A program made the position numbers and the translations under genes. The notes under the pieces are model-generated. The model was not told the DNA's origin. It saw nothing but the letters and a program-made list of their open reading frames with translations, and made no database searches. A stretch of DNA of 64,000 nt from Massilia aurea (GTDB lineage: Bacteria > Pseudomonadota > Gammaproteobacteria > Burkholderiales > Burkholderiaceae_D): the NCBI RefSeq assembly GCF_014200505.1, contig NZ_JACHBX010000001.1, positions 310,001 through 374,000 on the forward strand, in the 5' to 3' direction. Shown here piece by piece: positions 19,148 to 27,412 of the stretch. Position 1 is the stretch's first letter; every line of letters begins with the position of its first letter.

Positions 19148-21970
19148 ATGGATTCAAAGAACAAGCTGCGCGGTATCTCCGCGCATGTCGCGGCGCTGTG
19201 CCTGGCGCTGATCACCATTGCGCCTGCCGGTGCCCAGCCTGCTGTCAACGCACCTGCGGCCAGCGCACCTGCGGCTGGCACCGCTACTGCCAGTGCCGCC
19301 AAAGCGATGCTGCCCAAGGGCGTGACCCTCGGCCCGGCAGTCGAAGGCATCACCGAATATCGCCTGGCCAATGGCCTGAAAGTGCTGCTGTTCCCGGACG
19401 CTTCGCGCCCGACCGTCACGGTGAACATGACCTATCTGGTCGGCTCGCGCCACGAAAACTATGGCGAAACGGGCATGGCCCACTTGCTTGAACACCTGCT
19501 GTTCAAGGGCTCGACGAAAAACCGCGACATCACCAAGCAGTTCTCGGAGCGGGGCATGCAGTTCAACGGCACCACGTCGCTCGACCGCACCAATTACTAC
19601 GAAGTGTTCCAGGCGTCGAAAGACAATCTGGACTGGGCACTGCAGATGGAAGCGGACCGCATGGTCAACTCGTTCGTCGCCGCCAAGGACCTGGCGTCCG
19701 AGATGACGGTCGTGCGCAACGAGTTTGAAAGCGGCGAAAACCAGCCGGGCAACGTGCTGTTCAAGCGTATGCAGAGCATCGCCTACGACTGGCACAGCTA
19801 TGGCCGCTCGACGATCGGCAACCGCAGCGACATCGAAAACGTACGAATCAAGAACCTGCAGGACTTTTATCGCACCTACTACCAGCCCGACAACGCCGTG
19901 CTGCTGGTGGCGGGCCAGTTCGAGCCGAGGGCCACGCTGGCGAAGATCCAGCGCCTGTTCGGGGCCATCCCGAAACCGAAGCGCACCTTGCCCGTGTTCT
20001 GGACCGAAGAGCCGACCCAGGATGGCGAGCGCAGCTTCACCGTGCGGCGCCAGGGTGACATGCAGTTCGTCGCGATTGGCTACAAGATCCCGTCCGACCT
20101 GCACGCGGACGCCGAAGCGCTGGGCTTTGCGTCGCAGATCATGGGCGACGCGCCCAACGGCCGCCTGCACAAGCTGCTGGTGGAAACGGGCAAAGCCAGC
20201 CAGGTATTCAGCTTTGGCCAGACCGGCTACGCGCCGGGCCTGCAATACTTTGGCGCCGTGATCAAACTGGGCGAGCCAATCGAGCCGGTGCGCGAGGCGC
20301 TGGTCCAGGCCGTCGAAGAATTTGCCAGCAAGCCGCCCACGGCGGAAGAACTGGAGCGCGTGCGCCGTTCGTGGCTCAACACGATCGAGCGCAGCCTGAA
20401 CGATCCGCAGGCGGTGGGCGTGGCGCTGTCCGAGCCGGCGTCGCTTGGCGACTGGCGCATGTTTTTCGTCAGCCGCGAGCGCGTACAGAAGATGACGGCC
20501 GAACAGATCGCCGCCAGCGCCGGCCGCTACTACCTGCGCACCAACCGCGTGACCGGCACCTTCATTCCCGAAGAATCGTCGAAACGCGCCGTGCTGCCAG
20601 CGGCGCCTGCCGTGACGGACGTGCTGAAGGACTTCAAGCCGGCGGTGTCGAACCTGGTCGCGGAAAACTTCGACCCGAGCCAGCAGAACATCATGCAGCG
20701 CACCACGTTGACCACGGCGGGTGGCGTGAAGCTGGCGCTGCTGCCGAAAAAGAACCGCGGCGAGACCGTCACCGTCGATCTGAGCCTGCATGCTGGCGAT
20801 GAAAAAAGCCTGTTCGGCAAGGGCGTGGTCTATGGCATGACGATCCCGATGCTCACGCGTGGTACTACCCGCTACACCCGCGCTGAGCTGGACGATGCCT
20901 TCGAGCGGCTCAAGATCGTGGGTACACCGCTTGGTTTTCAGACTACGCGCGCCAACCTGCCTGAGGCATTAAAGCTGGTGGCTCACATCCTGAAAGAACA
21001 ATCGTTCCCGCAGAGTGAGTTCGAGCAACTGCGCCAGCAGATACTGGTCGGCCTGGAATCCGGCCGTAACGAGCCGCAAAGCGTGGCCAGCTATGCCCTG
21101 GCCCGCCACTTCAATCAATATCCGCGTGGCGACGTGCGCTATGCGGGCACGCTCGACGAGGGGCTGGAAGACTTCAAGCGTATGAGCGTAGATGACGTCA
21201 AGGCATTTCACCGCGATTTCTTTGGCGCCAGTCCGGCCGAAATGGCGATCGTGGGCGACTTCGACGCCAAAGAAATTGCGCCGCTGGTCAATGAACTCTT
21301 TGGCAACTGGCGCGCCCCCCAACCGTTTTCGCCGTTACGCTATCAGCACGTCGAGGTCGCCCCGACAGTGCAGGTCATTAATACGCCGGACAAGGAAAAC
21401 GGCTTTTATACCGCTCGCCTGAATGTCGACCTGAATATCGACGATCCCGACTATCCGGCACTGATGCTGGCCAATTACATCTTCGGCGATGGCGGCCTGA
21501 AATCGCGCCTGATGGACCGCATCCGCCAGAAAGACGGTTTGTCGTATGGCGGTGGTTCGGGTATTTCTCCAGGTCTGCTCGACCGTGCCGGTAACTTCTC
21601 GATCAGTGCCATCGCCGCGCCGCAAAACCTGGCCAAACTTGATGCCGCGGTGCGCGCCGAACTGGCACGCGCGGTCAAGGAAGGATTTACAGCGGAAGAA
21701 CTGAGCGGGGCGCGTTCGGGTCTGCTGCAGCAGCGGCTTCAGGCACGCACCAATGATGCGAGTCTGGCCTCGGGATGGACGTCGTTCCTGTACCGCAACA
21801 AGACCTTCCTGTGGTCGCTGGAACTGGAGCGCAAGCTGAACGCCGTCACCTTGCCCGAGCTGAACGCAGCGTTCCGCAAGGCGATCGATCCGGCAAAACT
21901 GTCCGTCGTGATGGCTGGCGATCAGTCCAAAGTCGGGGAGCCGGTCAAACCGATAGTCGCTATGCCCTAA
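19148..21970 (+). CDS. M16-family zinc metallopeptidase, two-domain, exported
   Basis: 940 residues with a signal peptide (cleavage near IAPAGAQ, residue 30). The first M16 domain carries the inverted zinc motif GMAHLLEHLLFKGSTKN (HxxEH) and the downstream Glu in VVRNEFESGEN. The second half, from about 515 (MQRTTLTTAGGVKLALLPKK), is a second M16 unit without that motif, including QKDGLSYGGGSGIS, the substrate-binding region. This is the pitrilysin-like layout in which an active N-domain and an inactive C-domain form a clamshell. Substrates of the periplasmic bacterial members are mostly unknown. It is a stand-alone gene. Confidence 0.92.
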   Translation: MDSKNKLRGISAHVAALCLALITIAPAGAQPAVNAPAASAPAAGTATASAAKAMLPKGVTLGPAVEGITEYRLANGLKVLLFPDASRPTVTVNMTYLVGSRHENYGETGMAHLLEHLLFKGSTKNRDITKQFSERGMQFNGTTSLDRTNYYEVFQASKDNLDWALQMEADRMVNSFVAAKDLASEMTVVRNEFESGENQPGNVLFKRMQSIAYDWHSYGRSTIGNRSDIENVRIKNLQDFYRTYYQPDNAVLLVAGQFEPRATLAKIQRLFGAIPKPKRTLPVFWTEEPTQDGERSFTVRRQGDMQFVAIGYKIPSDLHADAEALGFASQIMGDAPNGRLHKLLVETGKASQVFSFGQTGYAPGLQYFGAVIKLGEPIEPVREALVQAVEEFASKPPTAEELERVRRSWLNTIERSLNDPQAVGVALSEPASLGDWRMFFVSRERVQKMTAEQIAASAGRYYLRTNRVTGTFIPEESSKRAVLPAAPAVTDVLKDFKPAVSNLVAENFDPSQQNIMQRTTLTTAGGVKLALLPKKNRGETVTVDLSLHAGDEKSLFGKGVVYGMTIPMLTRGTTRYTRAELDDAFERLKIVGTPLGFQTTRANLPEALKLVAHILKEQSFPQSEFEQLRQQILVGLESGRNEPQSVASYALARHFNQYPRGDVRYAGTLDEGLEDFKRMSVDDVKAFHRDFFGASPAEMAIVGDFDAKEIAPLVNELFGNWRAPQPFSPLRYQHVEVAPTVQVINTPDKENGFYTARLNVDLNIDDPDYPALMLANYIFGDGGLKSRLMDRIRQKDGLSYGGGSGISPGLLDRAGNFSISAIAAPQNLAKLDAAVRAELARAVKEGFTAEELSGARSGLLQQRLQARTNDASLASGWTSFLYRNKTFLWSLELERKLNAVTLPELNAAFRKAIDPAKLSVVMAGDQSKVGEPVKPIVAMP

Positions 21971-22071
21971 CTGCAACAGTTGCCCTACTTAAATTCCCTG
22001 AATTGTGACGCCGGGGGAAGCATGCGTTAAAATGTTTCCCTTCGGAATCATCGTATCACCCAGGGAGTATC

Positions 22072-22863
22072 ATGAAAGGCATCAGCAAATTGCCGGCAGC
22101 AGGCGGCATGTCGTTCACCGGCAAGGTGGTCCTGGTCACTGGCGCGGCCAGCGGCATCGGTCGCGCCATTGCCCTGGCGTTTGGCCGCGCCGGCGCCTGT
22201 GTGGTCGTGGCCGACATCTCGATCGAGGGTGGCCACGCGACGGCGGGCATGATCGTGGAAAACGGCGGCAAGGCACTGTTCGTGCAGTGCAATGTCACGC
22301 GCGCGCTTGAGGTCGAAGCGCTCGTGGAAAAGACGATCAATTACTACGGTCGCCTGGACATTGCCGTCAATAATGCCGCGGTGGACGAAGAGCACCATCC
22401 GCTGGCCGACACCGACGACGAGCAGTTCGACCGTATCATGAACGTCAACGTCAAGGGCGTCTGGCTGTGCATGAAATACCAATTGCGCCGGATGCTGGCG
22501 CAGGGGGGCGGGGCGATCGTCAACATGGCGGGCGTGGCCGGCCTGGTGGGCAGCCCGAACCATGCAGTCTACGGCGCCAGCAAGCATGCCGTGGTGGGCC
22601 TGACCAAGAGCGCTGCCGCCGAGTACGCACGCGAGGGCGTGCGCATCAACGTGCTGTGCCCGGCAGCGGTGAAGACGCCGATGCTGGCGCGCGCGATCGA
22701 GCGTGATCCGGGCATCGAGAAAAAGCTCAAGGCAGCCCATCCAATGGGCCGCTTCGCCGAAGCCGGTGAAATCGCGCAAGCTGCCCTGTGGCTTTGCTCG
22801 GACATGGCTTCGTACGTCAATGGCCATGAGATGGTCATCGACGGCGGTTATACCGCCATCTAG
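22072..22863 (+). CDS. SDR-family oxidoreductase with Gly at the usual catalytic Ser position
   Basis: 263 residues, a classical short-chain dehydrogenase. TGAASGIGRAIALAF is the NAD(P)-binding TGxxxGxG motif, ADIS after beta-2 suggests NAD preference, and NNAAVDEE is the NNA motif. The active site has Tyr167 and Lys171 (YGASK). The catalytic Ser normally lies 13 residues before the Tyr; here it is Gly154 (NMAGVAGLVG). Activity may be reduced or the mechanism altered. The substrate is unknown. No operon partners: the next gene is convergent. Confidence 0.9.
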   Translation: MKGISKLPAAGGMSFTGKVVLVTGAASGIGRAIALAFGRAGACVVVADISIEGGHATAGMIVENGGKALFVQCNVTRALEVEALVEKTINYYGRLDIAVNNAAVDEEHHPLADTDDEQFDRIMNVNVKGVWLCMKYQLRRMLAQGGGAIVNMAGVAGLVGSPNHAVYGASKHAVVGLTKSAAAEYAREGVRINVLCPAAVKTPMLARAIERDPGIEKKLKAAHPMGRFAEAGEIAQAALWLCSDMASYVNGHEMVIDGGYTAI

Positions 22864-22880
22864 GTTCGCCAGCCCCGGTC

Positions 22881-23951
22881 TTACTTGGGGCGGGGCTGCT
22901 TGAGATTCTGGCTGGCCACGGCGACGCGGCCGGCGCGCACTTCGCCCACGGCAATCGCCACGGCGCGCGCGACGTTGCGGGCTTCTTCCTGCACCGCGTG
23001 GTCGGCGTCGAACGTCTCGTGGCTGTCCGCATACGATTCGTAGTAGCCGATGAAGCGGTTGAGCTGGCCGAAGCTGCCCGAACTGATCAAGCCCATCCAT
23101 TCCAGCCAGTCCGACAGTGAGCGGCGCACGCCCTCGATGCCGGCCACGTCGCCATGCACGATGAGGCCGAATGCACGGCCGGCCAGGTGCTTTGGATATT
23201 CCCAGCCATCGCGTTCGATCTGCTTGGCGATCTCGGCCTTCTTGCCCTGGGTCGAGGAGGGATCGGGATTGCCGCCGTCAGCGCAGACCAGGCGGTCGAT
23301 CATCTGCTTGAGCACGCCCGGCGTCTGGTACCAGTAGACCGGCGTGATGATGATGACGCCGTGCGCCAGCACCCAGCGCTCGTAGATCTCGTTCATCCAG
23401 TCATTGACCTGCCGTTCGGCGTGGTTCGGGTAGCAGCTGCATGGCCAGTGGCACAGCGGCATCGCGGTCGACACGCAACCCTTGCACGGATGGATGTGGC
23501 GGTCGTAGTCGGAGTTGATCAGGCTGAGGTCGAGGATATCGGCCTCGATGCCATCGGCCTCGATGATCTCGCGCGCCATCTCGGACATGCGCCAGCTTTT
23601 CGAGATTTCGCCGGGGCAGGAGCCGTCGTTGCGGGCCGAGGCATTGATGATCAGGATGCGGCTTTTGGTGTCCGGGTTCTTCTGGTGCTGTTCAGCCTCG
23701 AGCAGGCGGTCACGCGCGGCTTTCCAGTCGATCGACAGGTCGTAGTCGGGATCGGCAAAGCCAGGGCCGGCCTTGACCGTACGAGGCGCCTTGCGACCGT
23801 CCTGGTAGGCGTCCCAGGCCACCGCCTCGATGGCAGCCAGCTCGTTTTCCAGCGCGTCGTAACCGGGGTCCTGGAAGGTGCGACGGAATTGCAGGTGAAA
23901 TTCGTTGCGCCCCAGTTTGGCGGGCGCCTGGCCCTTGCGTACCGTCGTCAT
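22881..23951 (-). CDS. flavodoxin-fold NAD(P)H-dependent oxidoreductase with N-terminal extension
   Basis: 356 residues from the ATG at 23951, chosen because GGGAG lies seven bases upstream; an ATG 12 bases earlier is possible. Residues 1 to about 105 form a hydrophilic extension with no family I recognise. Then comes a flavodoxin/NADPH-FMN reductase fold (ILIINASARNDGSCPGEISK; GVIIITPVYWYQTPGVLKQM). A Cys-rich stretch CKGCVSTAMPLCHWPCSCY lies between them and recalls iron-sulfur flavoproteins, though the spacing is not the standard one. It probably reduces quinones, azo- or nitro-compounds. Confidence 0.82.
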   Translation of the reverse strand: MTTVRKGQAPAKLGRNEFHLQFRRTFQDPGYDALENELAAIEAVAWDAYQDGRKAPRTVKAGPGFADPDYDLSIDWKAARDRLLEAEQHQKNPDTKSRILIINASARNDGSCPGEISKSWRMSEMAREIIEADGIEADILDLSLINSDYDRHIHPCKGCVSTAMPLCHWPCSCYPNHAERQVNDWMNEIYERWVLAHGVIIITPVYWYQTPGVLKQMIDRLVCADGGNPDPSSTQGKKAEIAKQIERDGWEYPKHLAGRAFGLIVHGDVAGIEGVRRSLSDWLEWMGLISSGSFGQLNRFIGYYESYADSHETFDADHAVQEEARNVARAVAIAVGEVRAGRVAVASQNLKQPRPK

Positions 23952-24069
23952 AAGTTCTCCCATGTGAATGGGGTCATTATCGTGGCGACCGGTCAAAGGC
24001 TATGTTCGGACGCGCACACAGAATCGCTGGACGAATCAAGTTTGCGTCCGAACCGCACGATGTGCCCGC

Positions 24070-24987
24070 TTATAGTCGCCCGGCAAATTCCGCAATCATG
24101 GCACGCAGCCAACGTTGCGCAGGATGACCATGATGGCGCTCGTGCCACAACATGCTGACTGAAAAGCCGGGCACGGGAAAAGCGCAATCGACGACGTCAA
24201 GCAGCGCTGCGCCATCGCGCACCAGGCGTGCCGGTACCAGGGCCACAAGGTCCGATTGCGCGACGATGCCAGGCACGAACAGGAATGACGACGCCGACAA
24301 CACCACCTTGCGCTGATGGCCAAGCGCGGCCAGCCCGATATCCAGAGGCGTCGAGAACGCTCCGCCATCAAGCGACACAATGACATGCTCGAGCGCGCAG
24401 AATTGCGCGGCGGAGATTCCGGGACACAACGCCGGATGGCCGCGCCTGCCGATCAGTACGTAATGCTCGTCGAACAGATGCCGGCTGCGCAGGCGGCCTT
24501 GCTCCTCGCCCGGCGTCATCAACGCAAGATCGATGTCGCCCTTGGCCATCCTGGCTTCCAGCGCGTTCGGATCGAGGTGGTGCAGGGCGACGCGCACGCC
24601 CGGAAAGCGCTGACGCAGCATCAACACGAACGGCTGCGCGAGTGCTGCCTGCACGTAATCCGTGCAGGCGATGTTGACGTCGAGCGCGGTGGCTTCCGGG
24701 TCGAATCGATGGTGCTCGGCCACCGTCGCGCGAAGCTGATCCAGCGAGCGGCGCAGCGGTTCGAGCAATTCCAGCGCCTTGCTGGTGGGCGCCATACCGC
24801 GTTGCAGTGGAATCAACAGCGGATCGTCGAACAGCGTGCGCAGTCGGCGCAACTGCGCACTGACCGCCGGTTGGCTCAGGTGCAAACGCTGGGCAGCTCG
24901 CGTGACATTCTGCTCGATCAGCAGCGCTTCGAGCGTGATCAGGAGATTGAGATCGGGCGTGGTATTGCTCGTGGTCTTGGTATTCAT
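24070..24987 (-). CDS. LysR-family transcriptional regulator
   Basis: 305 residues from the ATG at 24987. The helix-turn-helix reads EQNVTRAAQRLHLSQPAVSA, followed by QLRRLRTLFDDPLLI, a NodD/NahR-like start (DLNLLITLEALL). The effector domain follows (DYVQAALAQPFV; GDIDLALMTPGEEQG). It is divergent from the oxidoreductase gene at 25083, with 95 bp between, which makes that gene the probable target. Members of this subgroup usually respond to aromatic or quinone-like ligands. Confidence 0.92.
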   Translation of the reverse strand: MNTKTTSNTTPDLNLLITLEALLIEQNVTRAAQRLHLSQPAVSAQLRRLRTLFDDPLLIPLQRGMAPTSKALELLEPLRRSLDQLRATVAEHHRFDPEATALDVNIACTDYVQAALAQPFVLMLRQRFPGVRVALHHLDPNALEARMAKGDIDLALMTPGEEQGRLRSRHLFDEHYVLIGRRGHPALCPGISAAQFCALEHVIVSLDGGAFSTPLDIGLAALGHQRKVVLSASSFLFVPGIVAQSDLVALVPARLVRDGAALLDVVDCAFPVPGFSVSMLWHERHHGHPAQRWLRAMIAEFAGRL

Positions 24988-25082
24988 CCGATGGATGATA
25001 GGCCAAAAATGATGTGATTTCACGGATACCTGGGGACTGATCACACTGGCGAGCTCTCCACATTCTCATAGGAAGCGCTCAT

Positions 25083-25868
25083 ATGCCCTCGACCACCAGC
25101 AAGAACGTGCTGCTCGTCCATGCACACCCGGAACCGACCTCGGCCACGCGTCACCTTGTCCAGGTCGCCATTCACACCATGGAAGCGCAGGGACATACCG
25201 TCACGCAGTCCGACTTGTACGGAATAGGGTGGAAGGCGGTGTTTGACCAGGACGATTTTTTAATCCGCGCCAACCCGGAGCGCCTGGCATTCATTGACGA
25301 ATCAGGTCATGCCTACGCCACCGGCAGCCAGACGCCGGATGTCGAACGAGAGCAAGCGAAGCTGGCCGCTGCCGATGCCGTCATCCTGCTGTTTCCGCTC
25401 TGGTGGTTCGGCATGCCCGCAATCATGAAGGGCTGGATCGACAGGGTCTGGGCATTCGGCCTGGCCTATGGTTACCAGGGCGCAGGCAACACCTATCGCT
25501 ACGGTGAAGGCGGCCTGGCCGGCAAGCGCGCCATGCTGGCCGTCACCGTCGGCGGACCGGCAATCGATTACGGGCCCCGCGGCATCAATGGCCCGCTTGA
25601 GCAACTGCTCTTTCCCATCACGCACGGCAGCCTGTTCTTTCCCGGCATGCAGGTGTTGCCAACGTTTGCGGTCTACGACGCGGTGCGCATCGACGCCGGG
25701 CGCATGGCCCTGATCGAGTCCGATTGGCAAACGCGGCTTCAGGATTTGTTTGATTCGGCACCGATTGCCTTCCGGACGCAGAACGGCGGAGATTATCCGG
25801 ACCGCCATGTGCTGGCTGACGATGTTGTGCCTGGCGTATTTGGGCTGGACGCACATATCAAGGCGTGA
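25083..25868 (+). CDS. NAD(P)H quinone oxidoreductase (flavodoxin-like fold)
   Basis: 261 residues. It starts KNVLLVHAHPEPTSATRHL and carries FPLWWFGMPAIMKGWIDRV and WAFGLAYGYQGAGNTYRYG, features of the DT-diaphorase/KefF/YwrO group of FMN- or FAD-dependent quinone reductases. It is likely controlled by the divergent LysR gene, perhaps in response to quinone or electrophile stress. The stop codon lies inside the left copy of an 11-bp direct repeat that flanks an AT-rich segment. Confidence 0.88.
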   Translation: MPSTTSKNVLLVHAHPEPTSATRHLVQVAIHTMEAQGHTVTQSDLYGIGWKAVFDQDDFLIRANPERLAFIDESGHAYATGSQTPDVEREQAKLAAADAVILLFPLWWFGMPAIMKGWIDRVWAFGLAYGYQGAGNTYRYGEGGLAGKRAMLAVTVGGPAIDYGPRGINGPLEQLLFPITHGSLFFPGMQVLPTFAVYDAVRIDAGRMALIESDWQTRLQDLFDSAPIAFRTQNGGDYPDRHVLADDVVPGVFGLDAHIKA

Positions 25869-26049
25869 GTTAAAACTGGGCGGCGTATACGGTAACGACA
25901 GCACAGAGTTTTTCATTTATCTTGCGCTCAAAATAAATATATTTCTAATATTCAATTATGAATGTAGCATATTGATATTTCTAATACATCCTTATACACA
26001 CCAGTACATTTTTATAAAAATTATTAGTATAAGATTTTAGGCGTGAGTT
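25861..26049. repeat. AT-rich segment bounded by an 11-bp direct repeat
   Basis: AGGCGTGAGTT occurs at 25861-25871 and exactly again at 26039-26049. The 167 bp between are strikingly AT-rich (for example 25925-26036) in an otherwise GC-rich window. The left copy contains the stop codon of the quinone reductase. A repeat flanking compositionally foreign DNA looks like a target-site duplication, but no inverted termini or coding sequence can be seen. Together with 26050-26170 this is the whole gap before the next gene. Confidence 0.55.
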
Positions 26050-26170
26050 CTGAGTCAGACGAAAGAGTTAAATATAGTTTGGTGATGCTATTCACTGTCA
26101 GGCTTTTTTCAGCGCAATACCTTCATCCCCATCCCGTTTGTTCATGGTTTCATTTTGCGAGAAAATAACG

Positions 26171-26806
26171 ATGATCCGAAAAGCAATGCTGGCCATCACG
26201 GCTGCCTTCTTAACAAGCTCCGCAGCAGCGGCAACGATTGGTTTTGAGTCTGAGGACGGTGGTTACGGTTACTCGAATTACAGCTTTCTCGAGGACGGGT
26301 TCAGGGTGACGTATTCACCGATCAGTGATTTCGGCTTTTATCTTATCGATGATCCTGCTGGTAATTTGGGGATGTGCAGTCCAGCGTGTGCTTCAAATGG
26401 GACGACTGCACTTTATGCGTTCAATGAAAGTAGTGTCACGATCGACCGCGAGAACAAAGGCTTGTTTTCCTTTACCTCGCTGGACGTTGCCAAGACATTT
26501 ACCGGAAACGGTCGGCCTTTGAGTATGACCCTTACTGCAATGGGAATCAACGGTGTCATCACGAACACGATCTTCCTGGAAGAAAGTCTGGCTGAAACAT
26601 TTTCAAACTTTAATTTCCAGGACTTCGTCAATATTTCGTCATTAACCATCACGGGCGGACAAGACTTTCCGGAATTCGCAATAGACAATCTCGTCCTCTC
26701 TGCAACCGAGGTTCCAGAACCTGCATCCTTGGCAACCCTGATAGCCGGCCTCGGAATCATGTACGCATCCCGCCGTCGGCGCTTACCCAACGGCCTCGCC
26801 AGATAG
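26171..26806 (+). CDS. PEP-CTERM sorting domain protein
   Basis: 211 residues from the ATG at 26171; an upstream ATG at 26138 adds 11 residues but spoils the signal sequence. The N-terminal signal peptide is MIRKAMLAITAAFLTSSAAA. The C-terminal tripartite sorting tail is VPEPASLATLIAGLGIMYAS followed by RRRR. PEP-CTERM proteins are cut and anchored or released by EpsH/exosortase and are typical of extracellular-polysaccharide-forming betaproteobacteria. The body has no recognised domain. GC content and codon use are visibly lower than in the neighbours, which suggests transfer. No exosortase is encoded nearby. Confidence 0.88.
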   Translation: MIRKAMLAITAAFLTSSAAAATIGFESEDGGYGYSNYSFLEDGFRVTYSPISDFGFYLIDDPAGNLGMCSPACASNGTTALYAFNESSVTIDRENKGLFSFTSLDVAKTFTGNGRPLSMTLTAMGINGVITNTIFLEESLAETFSNFNFQDFVNISSLTITGGQDFPEFAIDNLVLSATEVPEPASLATLIAGLGIMYASRRRRLPNGLAR

Positions 26807-26863
26807 GGCCACGGCAGTCGTTACTCGCATCGTTTCGCGGAGAATGTGATTCGGCGACAATGA

Positions 26864-27238
26864 TCAGTCCGAGTTCCAGGTTCTTAATTGTGCTGCACGC
26901 TGTGTCGCATGTTCACGGCGGCAGTTCATTCTGTACCATGATTGCAGGCTTGCTCCGGGTCGTAACTCGTATTTGGCATTGCAGTCCAGATCCCGGAACT
27001 TGATCCATTCACGCTGCGCTTTAATCAATCCCGCTCGAGCCTTCGAGCCCTCGAGGTTGGCAAGCAGTTGCGTGTATGCCGAATTCAGATTTTGCTCTGT
27101 TTCCTTGAGCTTGTCCTCCTCGCATCGTAGTGAGTCAAACGAGGAGCCATCGTTTGTGCATCGCGGACTTTGCGCAAAGGCTGCTGTCGACAGCATGGCA
27201 AACGCGACGCCATAGATCCAGTTGCATCGATTTATCAA
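26864..27238 (-). CDS. LprI-like (DUF1311) lysozyme-inhibitor family protein
   Basis: 124 residues with a signal peptide (MINRCNWIYGVAFAMLSTAA, cut near AFAQ). The mature part has SLRCEEDKLKETEQNLNSAY, AQREWIKFRDLDCNAKYE and the terminal NCRREHATQRAAQLR, the four-cysteine DUF1311/LprI pattern. Members are small periplasmic proteins; M. tuberculosis LprI inhibits lysozyme, but the role in Gram-negatives is unproven. The start at 27238 gives a complete signal peptide. It is transcribed convergently toward the PEP-CTERM gene. Confidence 0.87.
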   Translation of the reverse strand: MINRCNWIYGVAFAMLSTAAFAQSPRCTNDGSSFDSLRCEEDKLKETEQNLNSAYTQLLANLEGSKARAGLIKAQREWIKFRDLDCNAKYELRPGASLQSWYRMNCRREHATQRAAQLRTWNSD

Positions 27239-27306
27239 TTCATCCTCAAAATGGTTGTGGCCGATGGCAAAGGTTCACACGAGCATGAGCGCGCCATGGC
27301 AATGCA

Positions 27307-27344
27307 TGAAAAAAGCGGGCCAGGCCCAGGGCCCGGCCCGCTTT
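27307..27344 (-). terminator. terminator of the TPR gene
   Basis: On the minus strand a long GC stem (AGCGGGCC...GGCCCGCT type) is followed by six T residues; the A-tract is at 27308-27314 on the plus strand. Confidence 0.85.
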
Positions 27345-27360
27345 CACGGGTCCATCCACA

Positions 27361-27412
27361 GCAGCAGTCTTACTTCTGCTGCTGCAGCAGCAGTCTTACT
27401 TCTGCTGCTGCA
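27361..27412. repeat. 26-bp tandem duplication at the 3' end of the TPR gene
   Basis: The 26 bases of 27361-27386 are repeated exactly at 27387-27412. The unit contains the TPR gene's stop codon and its last Gln-Gln-Gln-Lys codons, so a second copy of the gene end lies just beyond the stop. CAG/CTG runs inside the unit suggest slippage. Confidence 0.85.
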
